A stretch of 39,663 nucleotides of DNA from Devosia sp. (GTDB lineage Bacteria; Pseudomonadota; Alphaproteobacteria; Rhizobiales; Devosiaceae): the NCBI RefSeq assembly GCF_028290645.1, contig NZ_JAQGJL010000217.1, positions 1-39,663 of the forward strand, given 5' to 3'. The notes under the pieces are model-generated. The model was not told the DNA's origin. It worked only from the letters and a program-made list of their open reading frames with translations, and made no database searches. This document shows positions 27,876 through 38,043 of this stretch, piece by piece. Positions within the stretch are counted from its first letter, which is position 1; the number at the start of each line of letters is the position of its first letter. The position numbers were made by a program, and so were the translations under genes.

Positions 27876-28521
27876 TGCCCCATCGGATGAGGACCCAGTT
27901 CGCCGGAAAGGCCGTTATGAAGCCAACGATCATGCCGATCTGCATCATGAACCAGAAGACGGCGTTGTCCGGTCTCGGGTGCCACGGGACCAGAACGTAG
28001 AAGGCCAGCGCCATCCACGCGAACATTCCGACCTCGAATGCGACGAGCGACAGCGTGTCCGCCTTTACGGCATCGATGAGGGCCCTGGCGGGCGGGACCC
28101 GCCGCATCTCCCGGATGGGGAAATACTGAAAGGCTATGCCAAGCACATATGCGAAGATGAACTCCGCCGCGTATTCCGCAAACAGAACGGTTCCGAACAG
28201 CGTCAATCCGAAGCCGAAGACGACCAGGGGACCAAGGATATCGCCGACGACGCAGCCGCTGCCGCAATGCGTCGCGGAGACAAAGACGCCCTTCCAAAAT
28301 GGCGCCCTGCCCTTCACGTGGGGCCCATCGGCCGCAATCGGCCGACCCATGGCACTATAGAACCACAGGCCAAGCAGCGGGAAATACAGGCCGGTGACCG
28401 GCCACACGATGTTCATGATCCGCATCTTCTGCGGATGTGCGATGAGATCGATGGAAATGATCACGGCAGTCAGGACTCCGAGGGCGACCGAAGTCCACGA
28501 CAGCACGTCGAGCCAGGACAT
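27859..28521 (-). CDS. DUF4396-type integral membrane protein
   Basis: 220 residues, about six membrane helices (LDVLSWTSVALGVLTAVIIS first). The family hallmark is FWKGVFVSATHCGSGCVVGD near residue 80, with a His and two Cys at a helix start that could bind a metal or form a redox pair. The C terminus has FITAFPANWVLIRWGIKSSM. The function of this family is not known to me. It is convergent with the LacI regulator (17-base overlap) and divergent from the Kdp operon, so it shares the 500-base regulatory gap with kdpF. A link with cation homeostasis is only suggested by position. Confidence 0.75.
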   Translation of the reverse strand: MSWLDVLSWTSVALGVLTAVIISIDLIAHPQKMRIMNIVWPVTGLYFPLLGLWFYSAMGRPIAADGPHVKGRAPFWKGVFVSATHCGSGCVVGDILGPLVVFGFGLTLFGTVLFAEYAAEFIFAYVLGIAFQYFPIREMRRVPPARALIDAVKADTLSLVAFEVGMFAWMALAFYVLVPWHPRPDNAVFWFMMQIGMIVGFITAFPANWVLIRWGIKSSM

Positions 28522-29025
28522 TGCGCCGATCTCCAGTCAGGTTGTCCTTCCGGTCGGATCGGGCCCGCCGGACACCGCAAATTCTGGTTCGACGACCGAG
28601 GGGGCCGCTTGTCTGGGGTTGCCGGACCTGCGGCAGGCTTGCGGTCTTGTGGGGTCCTGCAGTGAATCTTGCGGCCATGCGGCACGAGTGCCCGCGGTGA
28701 AAGTCTGGGCTTTGCCAGGTCGGGGCGAAATCCGGAGCGAGGGCAGCGGTTGCGCATACGCGGCAAGCTGGCGCAAGAAGCGCCGCCGCCGTCGCGATAT
28801 GCCCGGCGCCTGGCACTTATGAGATTCCTATAGCTGCGGCTGGGACTCCATCTCGAAATCATACGCTGCGAAGTGCCAGTACTGCTGCGCCGAAGCTGCT
28901 GACGCACGTCATGAGCCGGGCCCTTTGATCGGCTCGCCTCCTGGCTTCAAGCGCAGTGACAGTGCGGCAGCGAAATGGACAACAGACGGCCGGTAGGCAC
29001 CGGCCCATTGGCGCGTGAGGTCACC
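28522..29025. other. Intergenic region upstream of the Kdp operon
   Basis: About 500 bases between the divergent DUF4396 and kdpF genes with no convincing coding frame. Visible structure: an inverted repeat TGACG-CA-CGTCA at 28900-28911, a weaker GAGCCG / CGGCTC pair at 28913-28935, and the hairpin next to kdpF (separate entry). Kdp promoters are normally activated by KdpE, but I find no clear KdpE box or -35/-10 pair. Confidence 0.4.
28988..29005 (+). promoter_or_regulatory. kdpF: Leader hairpin before kdpF
   Basis: GGCCGGT and ACCGGCC form a perfect 7-bp stem with a 4-base loop, ending 20 bases before the kdpF start and 11 bases before its GAGG ribosome-binding site. It could stabilise the leader or modulate translation. 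No known riboswitch consensus is visible. Confidence 0.4.
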
Positions 29026-29115
29026 ATGATCTTCGACTTGATACTCGGCGGCGCGGTAGCAGCCTGCCTCCTCGTCTACCTCGTCTACACCCTGCTCAGG
29101 CCCGAGAAATTCTAG
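29026..29115 (+). CDS. kdpF: KdpF, small potassium-ATPase subunit
   Basis: A 29-residue peptide made of one membrane helix ([20 protein letters not shown]) and the typical KdpF ending RPEKF. KdpF stabilises the KdpFABC complex in the inner membrane and lies against KdpA in the known structures. The start has GAGG five bases upstream. Unusually, the next gene is kdpB and not kdpA, with a 37-base gap. Confidence 0.88.
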   Translation: MIFDLILGGAVAACLLVYLVYTLLRPEKF

Positions 29116-29152
29116 ACGCCTGATCCGAACCATTCGACGACTGGAAGCCGCC

Positions 29153-31222
<2,070 letters not shown>

Positions 31223-31239
31223 GCCGAAAGGAAACAGCC

Positions 31240-31320
31240 ATGTGGATTCTTTACCTCCTCCTCGGCCTCGCGGTGTTCGCCCTCATGTGGTGGCTGACCC
31301 TCGTCGTCGATCAAAGCTGA
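31240..31320 (+). CDS. 26-residue membrane peptide between kdpB and kdpA
   Basis: Short frame starting ATG with AAAGGAAA 6-13 bases upstream and ending TGA at 31320. The peptide is one hydrophobic helix (ILYLLLGLAVFALMWWLTLV) with Asp near its end (VVDQS). It is unlike the KdpF at 29026, which ends RPEKF. It sits in a 122-base gap between kdpB and kdpA, exactly where an ATPase accessory subunit might be encoded, and its ribosome-binding site is good. Similar tiny ORFs ahead of kdp genes are familiar to me in other genomes, but I know of no assigned role. It could be a second KdpF-like stabiliser, a regulator, or a leader peptide for kdpA translation. Confidence 0.7.
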   Translation: MWILYLLLGLAVFALMWWLTLVVDQS

Positions 31321-31344
31321 AGCCCGGATGCCGGAGCTCGTGAA

Positions 31345-33033
31345 ATGACCTTCAACGCAATTCTCTACGTCCTTTTGATTGTCGGCGGCTCGGCGCTCCT
31401 GAGCTGGCCGCTCGGCCGCTACCTGAAATGGGCGATGGACCCGGCCGCGTCCGCCGGGGGCGGCAATCGCTGGACCCGCGCCTTCCAGGCGATCGGCGGC
31501 CCGCTGACCCTCAAGCAGCAGAACTGGAAGCAGTATCTGCTGGCGCTCCTCGCATTCAACGCCGTCTCGTTCACGGTGACGGTGCTGATCCTCGCCCTCC
31601 AGCAGTACCTGCCGCTCAATCCGGACGCCAAGGGCGAGCTCGATCCGAGCCTCATCTTCAATACCGCCGTGTCCTTCGTCACCAACACCAACCTCCAGCA
31701 CTACTCGGGCGAGGTGGCGATGAGCTACGCATCGCAACTGGGGGCGCTGATGTGGCAGCAGTTCGTGTCGGCGGCCACCGGCATCGCGGCTCTCGCGGCC
31801 ATGGCCCGCGGCCTCGCCGGCCGGACCAACATGGGCAATTTCTTCGTCGATCTGCAGCGCGCCACGTTCCTGATCCTGCTGCCGCTTGCCATCTTGGTCG
31901 CGATCCTGCTGGTGTTCGGCGGCATGCCGATGACGCTGCAGGGTTCGGCGATTGCAACGACCCTCGAGGGCATCCAGCAGACCATCGCCCGGGGACCGGT
32001 CGCGGCGTTCACCGCGATCAAGCAGCTGGGCACCAATGGGGGCGGCTTCTTCGGGCCGAATTCCACCCAGCCGTTCGAGAACCCGACCTTCTGGACCAAC
32101 GTGCTCGAGGCGATCGCCATCACCATCATCCCGATGGCGTGCGTGTGGATGTTCGGCCGCATCGTGGGCAAGATGCGGCATGCCGGCATCGTCTTCGTGG
32201 TGATGGCGGTGCTGATGCTGACCCGCATCGGCTTCGCCGTGTGGTTCGAGCAGACGCCGACCGAGGCGTTCAATACACTCCCCATCGCTCAGAACGTGGG
32301 CAATCTCGAGGGCAAGGAATTGCGCTTCGGCGCAGCGGCCGGTCCGGTATGGGCCGTGCTCACCACTTCGACGTCGAATGGCTCGGTCAATGCCATGCTC
32401 GACAGCCTCAATCCGCTTACCGGGCTGATGCCGATGATCGGCATGTGGCTCAACGAGGATTTCGGCGGCGTCGGCGTCGGGTTCATCAACATGTTCGTCT
32501 ACATCGTGCTCGCGGTGTTCCTCGCCGGCATGATGGTCGGACGAACGCCCGAATATCTGGGACGGCGGATCGAGGCCTACGAGGTGAAGCTCGCCGTCAT
32601 CGCCACGCTCTCCCACTCGTTCCTGATCCTCGGGCTGGCGGCGCTGTTCGCGGCCACGCCGTGGGGGACGGCGGTGCTCAACAATGTCGGCGCGCACGGC
32701 TTTTCCGAGATCCTCTACGAGTTCTCATCCTCGAGCGCCAACAACGGTTCCGGCTTCGAAGGCATCAACGACACCATCTTCACCGTGCCGTGGAACATCG
32801 CCACGGGCCTCGTGATGATGCTGTCGCGCTTCATCCCGATCATCCTGCCGCTGGCGATTGCCGGCTCGCTCGCCGCCAAGCGCCCTGCCGCGGAGTCGGC
32901 CGGCACGCTCGGTACCGAGAGCGGCACGTTCGGGGTGATGCTGCTGGTGACCATCGTCATCCTGGGCGCGCTCACCTTCTTCCCGGCGGCCGCCCTCGGG
33001 CCGATCGCCGAGCACTTCCAGTTCTATCACTAA
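31345..33033 (+). CDS. kdpA: KdpA, potassium-binding/translocating subunit
   Basis: 562 residues with about ten membrane helices arranged as four MPM repeats. Selectivity-filter segments are visible: VTNTNLQHYSGE near residue 115, LGTNGGGFFGPNSTQPFENP near 230 (Thr230), TSTSNGSVNAMLDSLNPL near 345 and SSSANNGSGFEGIN near 470. It is a channel-like protein related to Trk/Ktr and provides the ion path for KdpB. It starts 24 bases after the small membrane peptide and is followed by kdpC after 21 bases. Confidence 0.96.
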   Translation: MTFNAILYVLLIVGGSALLSWPLGRYLKWAMDPAASAGGGNRWTRAFQAIGGPLTLKQQNWKQYLLALLAFNAVSFTVTVLILALQQYLPLNPDAKGELDPSLIFNTAVSFVTNTNLQHYSGEVAMSYASQLGALMWQQFVSAATGIAALAAMARGLAGRTNMGNFFVDLQRATFLILLPLAILVAILLVFGGMPMTLQGSAIATTLEGIQQTIARGPVAAFTAIKQLGTNGGGFFGPNSTQPFENPTFWTNVLEAIAITIIPMACVWMFGRIVGKMRHAGIVFVVMAVLMLTRIGFAVWFEQTPTEAFNTLPIAQNVGNLEGKELRFGAAAGPVWAVLTTSTSNGSVNAMLDSLNPLTGLMPMIGMWLNEDFGGVGVGFINMFVYIVLAVFLAGMMVGRTPEYLGRRIEAYEVKLAVIATLSHSFLILGLAALFAATPWGTAVLNNVGAHGFSEILYEFSSSSANNGSGFEGINDTIFTVPWNIATGLVMMLSRFIPIILPLAIAGSLAAKRPAAESAGTLGTESGTFGVMLLVTIVILGALTFFPAAALGPIAEHFQFYH

Positions 33034-33054
33034 GAAGAAACAGAGGAGCACCAG

Positions 33055-33618
33055 ATGCAGTCCTTCCTCGCCAGCCTGCGCCTCGTCGTAGCGACCATGC
33101 TGATCTCAGTGGTCGCCTACTCGGCGGTCGTCCTCGGCATCGCGCAGTTGCTCACCCCCGCGACGGCCAACGGGTCGCTGATCGCCAATGCCCAGGGGCA
33201 GGTCGTCGGCAGCAAGCTGATCGCCCAGAAGTTCACCGAGCCGCGCTACTTCTGGCCCCGTCCCTCGGCGGTCGACTACAATGCCGCGGGCGCCGGCGGG
33301 TCGAACAAGTCGCCGACCAGCACCGACCTGACCGAGCGGGCGACCGGGACCGTCGCGGCCTACGGGGCGACGGCCGCCAACCCGCTCCCGGCCGACCTCG
33401 CCGCGGCCTCCGGCGGCGGGCTCGACCCGCACATCACCGAGCAATCGGCGCTCTACCAGGTGCCGCGGATCGCCGCGGCGCGCGGCATTCCCGCTGCCGG
33501 CATCGACGAGCTGGTGGCTCGATATTCCTTCGCGCCGGGTGGTATCCTGGCGCCCGATCGCCTGGTGAACGTGCTCGAACTCAACCTGGCGCTCGACCAG
33601 ATGGCTCCCGCGAGCTAG
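33055..33618 (+). CDS. kdpC: KdpC, accessory ATPase subunit
   Basis: 187 residues. One N-terminal membrane helix (MLISVVAYSAVVLGIAQLLT) and a periplasmic domain with the family block GSKLIAQKFTEPRYFWPRPS, then YNAAGAGGSNKSPTSTDL. The C terminus has ITEQSALYQVPRIAAARGIP. KdpC assists ATP binding or assembly of the complex. A strong GAGGAG stands before the start. Length and motifs are normal for the family. Confidence 0.95.
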   Translation: MQSFLASLRLVVATMLISVVAYSAVVLGIAQLLTPATANGSLIANAQGQVVGSKLIAQKFTEPRYFWPRPSAVDYNAAGAGGSNKSPTSTDLTERATGTVAAYGATAANPLPADLAAASGGGLDPHITEQSALYQVPRIAAARGIPAAGIDELVARYSFAPGGILAPDRLVNVLELNLALDQMAPAS

Positions 33619-33646
33619 CGCGGAGCGGCCGGCAGGGGTGGCGTGA

Positions 33647-36361
33647 ATGATGTCCGACGATACCTCCGAACGCGGCCGCCCCACGCCGGAGGCGCTCCTC
33701 GAACTGGCGCGGCGCGAGGATAGCCGCGCCGGCAAGCTCAAGATTTTCCTCGGCGCCGCCCCCGGCGTCGGCAAGACCTTCACCATGCTGGAGAACGCCC
33801 GGGCGCGCCGGCGCGAGGGCGTCGACATTGTCGTCGGGGTGGTCGAGACGCACGGGCGGCAGGAGACCGAAGCGCTGCTCGAGGGGCTCGAGGTGCTGGC
33901 GCGCCGCCGCATCGACTACAGGGGCCACATGCTCGAAGAAATGGACCTCGACGCTATCCTCGCCCGCAAGCCGGGGATCGTTGTCGTCGACGAACTGGCG
34001 CATTCCAATGCCCCCGGCAGCCGCCACCCCAAGCGCTATCTCGACGTCGAGGAGATTCTCGCCAACGGCATCGATGTCTACTCGACCCTGAATATCCAGC
34101 ACGTCGAGAGCCTCAACGACGTTGTGGCGCAGATCACCCGCATCCGGGTGCGTGAGACGGTCCCGGATTCGATGCTCGACCGCGCCGACGAGATAGAACT
34201 GGTCGACCTGACGCCGGGCGACCTGCTGCAGCGGCTGCGCGAGGGCAAGGTCTACGTGCCGCGGCAGGCCGAACACGCGCTCGAGCACTTCTTTTCGCCC
34301 GATAACCTGACGGCGCTGCGCGAGCTGGCGTTGCGGCGCACTGCCGAACGCGTCGACGAGCAGTTGCTGCGGCGGATGCAGGCGCAAGCCATTTCCGGCC
34401 CCTGGGCGGCGGGCGACCGCATCCTCGTCTGCATCGACGAGGACCCGCGAGCCCTGGCCCTGGTGCGTTATGCCAAGCTTCTGGCCGATCGCCTCCATGC
34501 GCCCTGGACGGCGCTCCATATCGAATCCCGCCGCACGGTGCAGTTGAGCGAAGAGCAGCGCGACCGCATCGCCGATGCGCTGCGGCTGGCACAGTCGCTG
34601 GGCGGGGAGGCGATGACCATTCCGGGCGGCGCCCGGCGCATCGGCGACGACGTGATCGCCTACGCCAAGGCCAACAACATCACCCAGATCATCATCGGCA
34701 AGTCGGTACGCAGCCGCTGGTTCGAGCTGGTCAACGGCTCGGTGGTGCGTGACCTCCTGGCGCAGGCGGGCAACATCGCCGTCAGCGTCGTGCCGGGGGA
34801 GGAGGGGGCAGGCGATGTCGCGCCGTCGCAGGCGCTGCCCACGATCGGCACGCGGCCGCCTTTCGACCTCAAGCCCTATGCGTTCTCCACCGCCATCATC
34901 GCGATCGCCCTCGGCATTGGGTTTCCCCTGCGGCCCATCTTCGGGGAGGCCAATCTCGACCTGGTATTCCTCACCGGCGTTGTCGCCGTTGCGGTGCGCT
35001 TCGGCCTCTGGCCGTCGATCTTCGCCAGCATGCTGGCGGCGCTCGGATACATTTTCTTCTTCACCCAGCCATATCTGAGCCTCGAGATCTACGATCCGCG
35101 CAGCGCGCTGGCCGTGGTGTTCTTCACGGTGGTGGCCATCGTCGTCTCGAACGTCGCCGCGCGGGCCCAGATCCAGGCCGTTGCCGCCAATGCCCGCAGA
35201 CGGACGACGGAGTCGCTCTACGCCTTCTCGCGCAAGCTCGCCGGCGTCGGCGCCCTCGACGACGTGCTGTGGGTCACCGCATACCAGACGGCGCTGATGC
35301 TTAAGGCAAGGGTGGTGCTGCTGCTGCCCGAGAACGAGACACTGGTGGTCAAGACCGGCTACCCGCCGGAGGACGTGCTCGATCCGGCGGACATCGCGGC
35401 CGCGAGATGGGCATGGCAGAACGATCGGCCGGCGGGCCGGGGTTCGGATACGCTGACCGGGGCGAAATGGCTGTTCCTGCCGATGCGAACCGGGCGCGGC
35501 CTCGTCGGCATGATGGGGTTAGGCATCGACAACCCGCTCCTGACCCCCGAGCAGCGCCGGCTGCTCGATGCGCTGATCGACCAGGGGGCGCTCGCCATCG
35601 AGCGCGTCGCCCTGGCCGAGGATGTCGAGCGCACGAAGCTGACGATGGAAACCGAGCGCCTCCGCTCGGCGCTGCTGACCTCGATCTCGCATGATCTGAA
35701 GACGCCGCTGGCTTCCGTCCTCGGCGCCGCCAGTGCGCTGCGCGACCTGTCGGGCCTCAGCGACGCCGAGCGCATCGACCTGCTCGCCACCATCATCGAG
35801 GAGGCGGAGCGCCTCAACCGGTTCATCGCCAATCTCCTCGACATGATCCGGCTGCAATCCGGGGCCGTCATGCCAAACAGCGCCCTGCACGACGTCAGCG
35901 AGATCGTCGGAAGCGCCTTGCGGAGGGCGGAGAAAATCCTCGCGCGGCACCACGTGGACGTCGCCTTGTCCCCGGACCTGCCGATGCTCGAGGTGGACCC
36001 GGTGCTGTTCGAGCAGGTGCTGTTCAACGTGCTCGACAATGCCTCGAAATACGCGCCGCCCGGCACGACGGTTTGGGTCCGCGGCGAGCGCTTCGGCGAC
36101 CGGGTGCGGCTGCAGATCGAGGACGAAGGCGAGGGCATCCCATCCGGAGAGGCCGAGCACATCTTCGACCGCTTCCATCGCGCCGAGAAAGGCGATCAGG
36201 TCCGCGCCGGCACGGGGCTCGGGCTGACGATCTCGCGCGGCTTCATCGAAGCCATGGGGGGCACGATTTCGGCCGGCAACCGGATCGACCGGAGCGGCGC
36301 GGTGTTCACCATCGAGATGCCGGTGCCTGTTGGCGGCAAGCGGATCGGACCGACCCCATGA
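33647..36361 (+). CDS. kdpD: KdpD, sensor histidine kinase for potassium limitation
   Basis: 904 residues with all expected parts: the N-terminal KdpD domain with Walker A GAAPGVGKT (residues 36-44) and IVVVDELAHSNAPG, a universal-stress-like domain (DRILVCIDEDPRALALVRYA), four closely spaced membrane helices near 410-510, a GAF-like region, the H-box SISHDLKTPLASVLG (His682) and the ATPase domain (FNVLDNASKYAPPGT, DEGEGIP, GTGLGLTI). It phosphorylates KdpE when potassium is low. The stop overlaps the kdpE start (ATGA). A second ATG follows directly at 33650; either may be used. Confidence 0.96.
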   Translation: MMSDDTSERGRPTPEALLELARREDSRAGKLKIFLGAAPGVGKTFTMLENARARRREGVDIVVGVVETHGRQETEALLEGLEVLARRRIDYRGHMLEEMDLDAILARKPGIVVVDELAHSNAPGSRHPKRYLDVEEILANGIDVYSTLNIQHVESLNDVVAQITRIRVRETVPDSMLDRADEIELVDLTPGDLLQRLREGKVYVPRQAEHALEHFFSPDNLTALRELALRRTAERVDEQLLRRMQAQAISGPWAAGDRILVCIDEDPRALALVRYAKLLADRLHAPWTALHIESRRTVQLSEEQRDRIADALRLAQSLGGEAMTIPGGARRIGDDVIAYAKANNITQIIIGKSVRSRWFELVNGSVVRDLLAQAGNIAVSVVPGEEGAGDVAPSQALPTIGTRPPFDLKPYAFSTAIIAIALGIGFPLRPIFGEANLDLVFLTGVVAVAVRFGLWPSIFASMLAALGYIFFFTQPYLSLEIYDPRSALAVVFFTVVAIVVSNVAARAQIQAVAANARRRTTESLYAFSRKLAGVGALDDVLWVTAYQTALMLKARVVLLLPENETLVVKTGYPPEDVLDPADIAAARWAWQNDRPAGRGSDTLTGAKWLFLPMRTGRGLVGMMGLGIDNPLLTPEQRRLLDALIDQGALAIERVALAEDVERTKLTMETERLRSALLTSISHDLKTPLASVLGAASALRDLSGLSDAERIDLLATIIEEAERLNRFIANLLDMIRLQSGAVMPNSALHDVSEIVGSALRRAEKILARHHVDVALSPDLPMLEVDPVLFEQVLFNVLDNASKYAPPGTTVWVRGERFGDRVRLQIEDEGEGIPSGEAEHIFDRFHRAEKGDQVRAGTGLGLTISRGFIEAMGGTISAGNRIDRSGAVFTIEMPVPVGGKRIGPTP

Positions 36362-37098
36362 GTGTTCCCCTCAAGGTCCTCGTCATCGATGACGAGCCGC
36401 CCATTCGCAAGCTGTTGCGGATGGGCCTCGGGACGGAAGGGTATGAGGTGCTGGAGGCCCCGAACGGCAGGTCCGGGCTGGAGCTGTTTGCCCAGGACCC
36501 CGGACTGGTCATTCTCGACCTGGGCCTGCCCGATATCGATGGGCTCGAGCTGCTGCGGACCATGCGGTCGCGCAACGAGTCGGTGCCGATCGTGGTGTTG
36601 TCGAGCCGCGGCGACGAGACCGCCAAGGTGCAGGCGCTCGATCTCGGCGCCGACGACTACGTGACCAAGCCATTCGGGATGGAGGAACTGCTGGCCCGCA
36701 TGCGCGCCGCCGTGCGGCATCAGTTGCAGGCGCAGGGCGAGCGGCCGATCTTCCGCATCGGGGAGCTTTCGGTCGACCTGGTGCGGCGGATCGTCAGGAT
36801 CGGGGACGACGAGGTGAAGCTCTCGCCCAAGGAGTACGACCTGCTGCGGGTGCTGGTGCAGCACGCCGGCAAGGTCCTGACGCACCGGTTCCTGCTCGGG
36901 GAACTCTGGGACACCTTGACCGATGCCCAGTACCTTCGCGTCTATGTGCGCCAGCTCCGCCAGAGATCGAGGCCGACCCGCAGCGCCCGCACTATGTCCT
37001 CACCGAAACCGGCATCGGCTACCGCCTCAGGGCTCCGGACTGAGCAGACTAGCGGCCAGCCGTCGCCAGTTGCCCGAGCCGCCCGGCGAGCGCCTTGA
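36358..37098 (+). CDS. kdpE: KdpE response regulator with C-terminal frameshift
   Basis: OmpR-type regulator. The receiver has VLVIDDEPPIRKLL, the phosphoacceptor in LVILDLGLPDIDGLELL, Lys in DDYVTKPFG, and the winged-helix domain runs through VKLSPKEYDLLRVLVQHAGK and YLRVYVRQLRQ. After residue 202 or so the frame goes wrong (SRPTRSARTM...) and continues to 37098. The normal ending (KIEADPQRPHYVLTETGIGY, then RL) is found one base off and would stop at 37043. One base is missing near 36964 (CAG-AG-ATC in place of CAG-AAG-ATC). As read, the DNA-binding wing is lost, so kdp activation might be impaired. The tail also overlaps the convergent exonuclease gene. Sequencing error is a real alternative. 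Confidence 0.85.
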   Translation: MSVPLKVLVIDDEPPIRKLLRMGLGTEGYEVLEAPNGRSGLELFAQDPGLVILDLGLPDIDGLELLRTMRSRNESVPIVVLSSRGDETAKVQALDLGADDYVTKPFGMEELLARMRAAVRHQLQAQGERPIFRIGELSVDLVRRIVRIGDDEVKLSPKEYDLLRVLVQHAGKVLTHRFLLGELWDTLTDAQYLRVYVRQLRQRSRPTRSARTMSSPKPASATASGLRTEQTSGQPSPVARAARRAP

Positions 37099-37903
37099 GC
37101 TCCCAGTCACGCGCGAGCGCCGCGGCCTTGTCCCATGTCGGGGTGCAATCGGGGATGGGCGGCAGCGGCGCCGTGGGGTCCATGGTGGCGATACGCCGAT
37201 AGAGCCGCAGGTCGTCGGCCTGCGCGGGGAATCGGTTGTCGGCGATCATCGCCTCGAGGTCAGGATAGCGCTTAAGCAGGCTCGCCGCAGTCGTCGCGCC
37301 CACGCCACGCGCACCGGGAATCTTGTCCGACGGGTCGCCGCGCAGCGCGATGAAGTCCGGCACCTGCTGCGGCTCGACGCCGTAGCGCTCGAGCACCTGC
37401 GCGGGGCCGATCCGCGCGATCTCGCCGGCCTTCACCGGATGGAGGATGGTGATCGATGCCGAAGCCAGCTGGAAGGCGTCGCGATCGCCGCTGGCAACGA
37501 GCGCTGTGCCGCCGCGCCGCTCCTCGGCGGCAACGGCCGCGGCGAGGAAATCGTCGGCCTCGTAGCCCGCCGCCTTGGCGGTGACGAAACCGCAGGCACG
37601 CACGAACTCGGGCAGCACGCTCAACTGGTCGACGATCTCGTCCTCGAATTCGCGGCCACCCTGATAGGGCGGAAACTCCAGCACCCGCCAGGTCGGGGCA
37701 TCGAGCGTATCCCAGCCGGTGACAACGGCGCGCGGCCGCTCGGCCTCGTATAGCCGCAGCAGATAGTTGGCGAAACCGACGATCGCCCCGCCACCTTTGT
37801 TGCCGGCGCGCCGGATGGACTTGGGCAGCCCGTGATAGGCGCGGTGGGCGAACGAGTCGCCGTCGATGACGAGGAGCGGACGCTCCGGCATCTGGTTGTT
37901 CAC
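37049..37903 (-). CDS. 5'-3' exonuclease (PolA N-terminal-domain/FEN family)
   Basis: 284 residues. PIN-like nuclease domain with acidic cluster motifs: LLVIDGDSFAHRAYHGLP at the N terminus, RAVVTGWDTLDAPTW, AAGYEADDFLAAAVA and LVASGDRDAFQLA. The H3TH/helix-hairpin-helix follows (VPDFIALRGDPSDKIPGARG, VGATTAASLLKRY). It corresponds to the free-standing 5'-3' exonuclease or flap-nuclease homologues outside PolA. The start is GTG 37903, with an ATG 12 bases inside. It is convergent with kdpE and is probably monocistronic. Confidence 0.9.
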   Translation of the reverse strand: MNNQMPERPLLVIDGDSFAHRAYHGLPKSIRRAGNKGGGAIVGFANYLLRLYEAERPRAVVTGWDTLDAPTWRVLEFPPYQGGREFEDEIVDQLSVLPEFVRACGFVTAKAAGYEADDFLAAAVAAEERRGGTALVASGDRDAFQLASASITILHPVKAGEIARIGPAQVLERYGVEPQQVPDFIALRGDPSDKIPGARGVGATTAASLLKRYPDLEAMIADNRFPAQADDLRLYRRIATMDPTAPLPPIPDCTPTWDKAAALARDWELKALAGRLGQLATAGR

Positions 37904-38043
37904 GATGCTTGCCCCCGCACGCTCGGCGTATCCAAATCGAGGCAGACTAAACTACAGTATGCTGGCGCAGGGAACACTGCGACGATAGATTTCCGCCGCT
38001 CGTTGCCGAGCCGCCGCCGCGTTCAGGGGACTCGGAACTCCAC

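Noticed and set aside
28811-28830. TGGCAC as a possible sigma-54 -24 element upstream of kdp
   Set aside because: The matching TTGC element at the proper distance is missing.
28522-29025. Possible riboswitch upstream of kdpF
   Set aside because: Only simple hairpins are visible; nothing resembles the conserved core of a known potassium or c-di-AMP riboswitch.
31428-33650. 740-codon plus-strand frame overlapping kdpA and kdpC
   Set aside because: Arg/His/Gly-rich shadow of genuine kdp genes in another frame; no family motifs.
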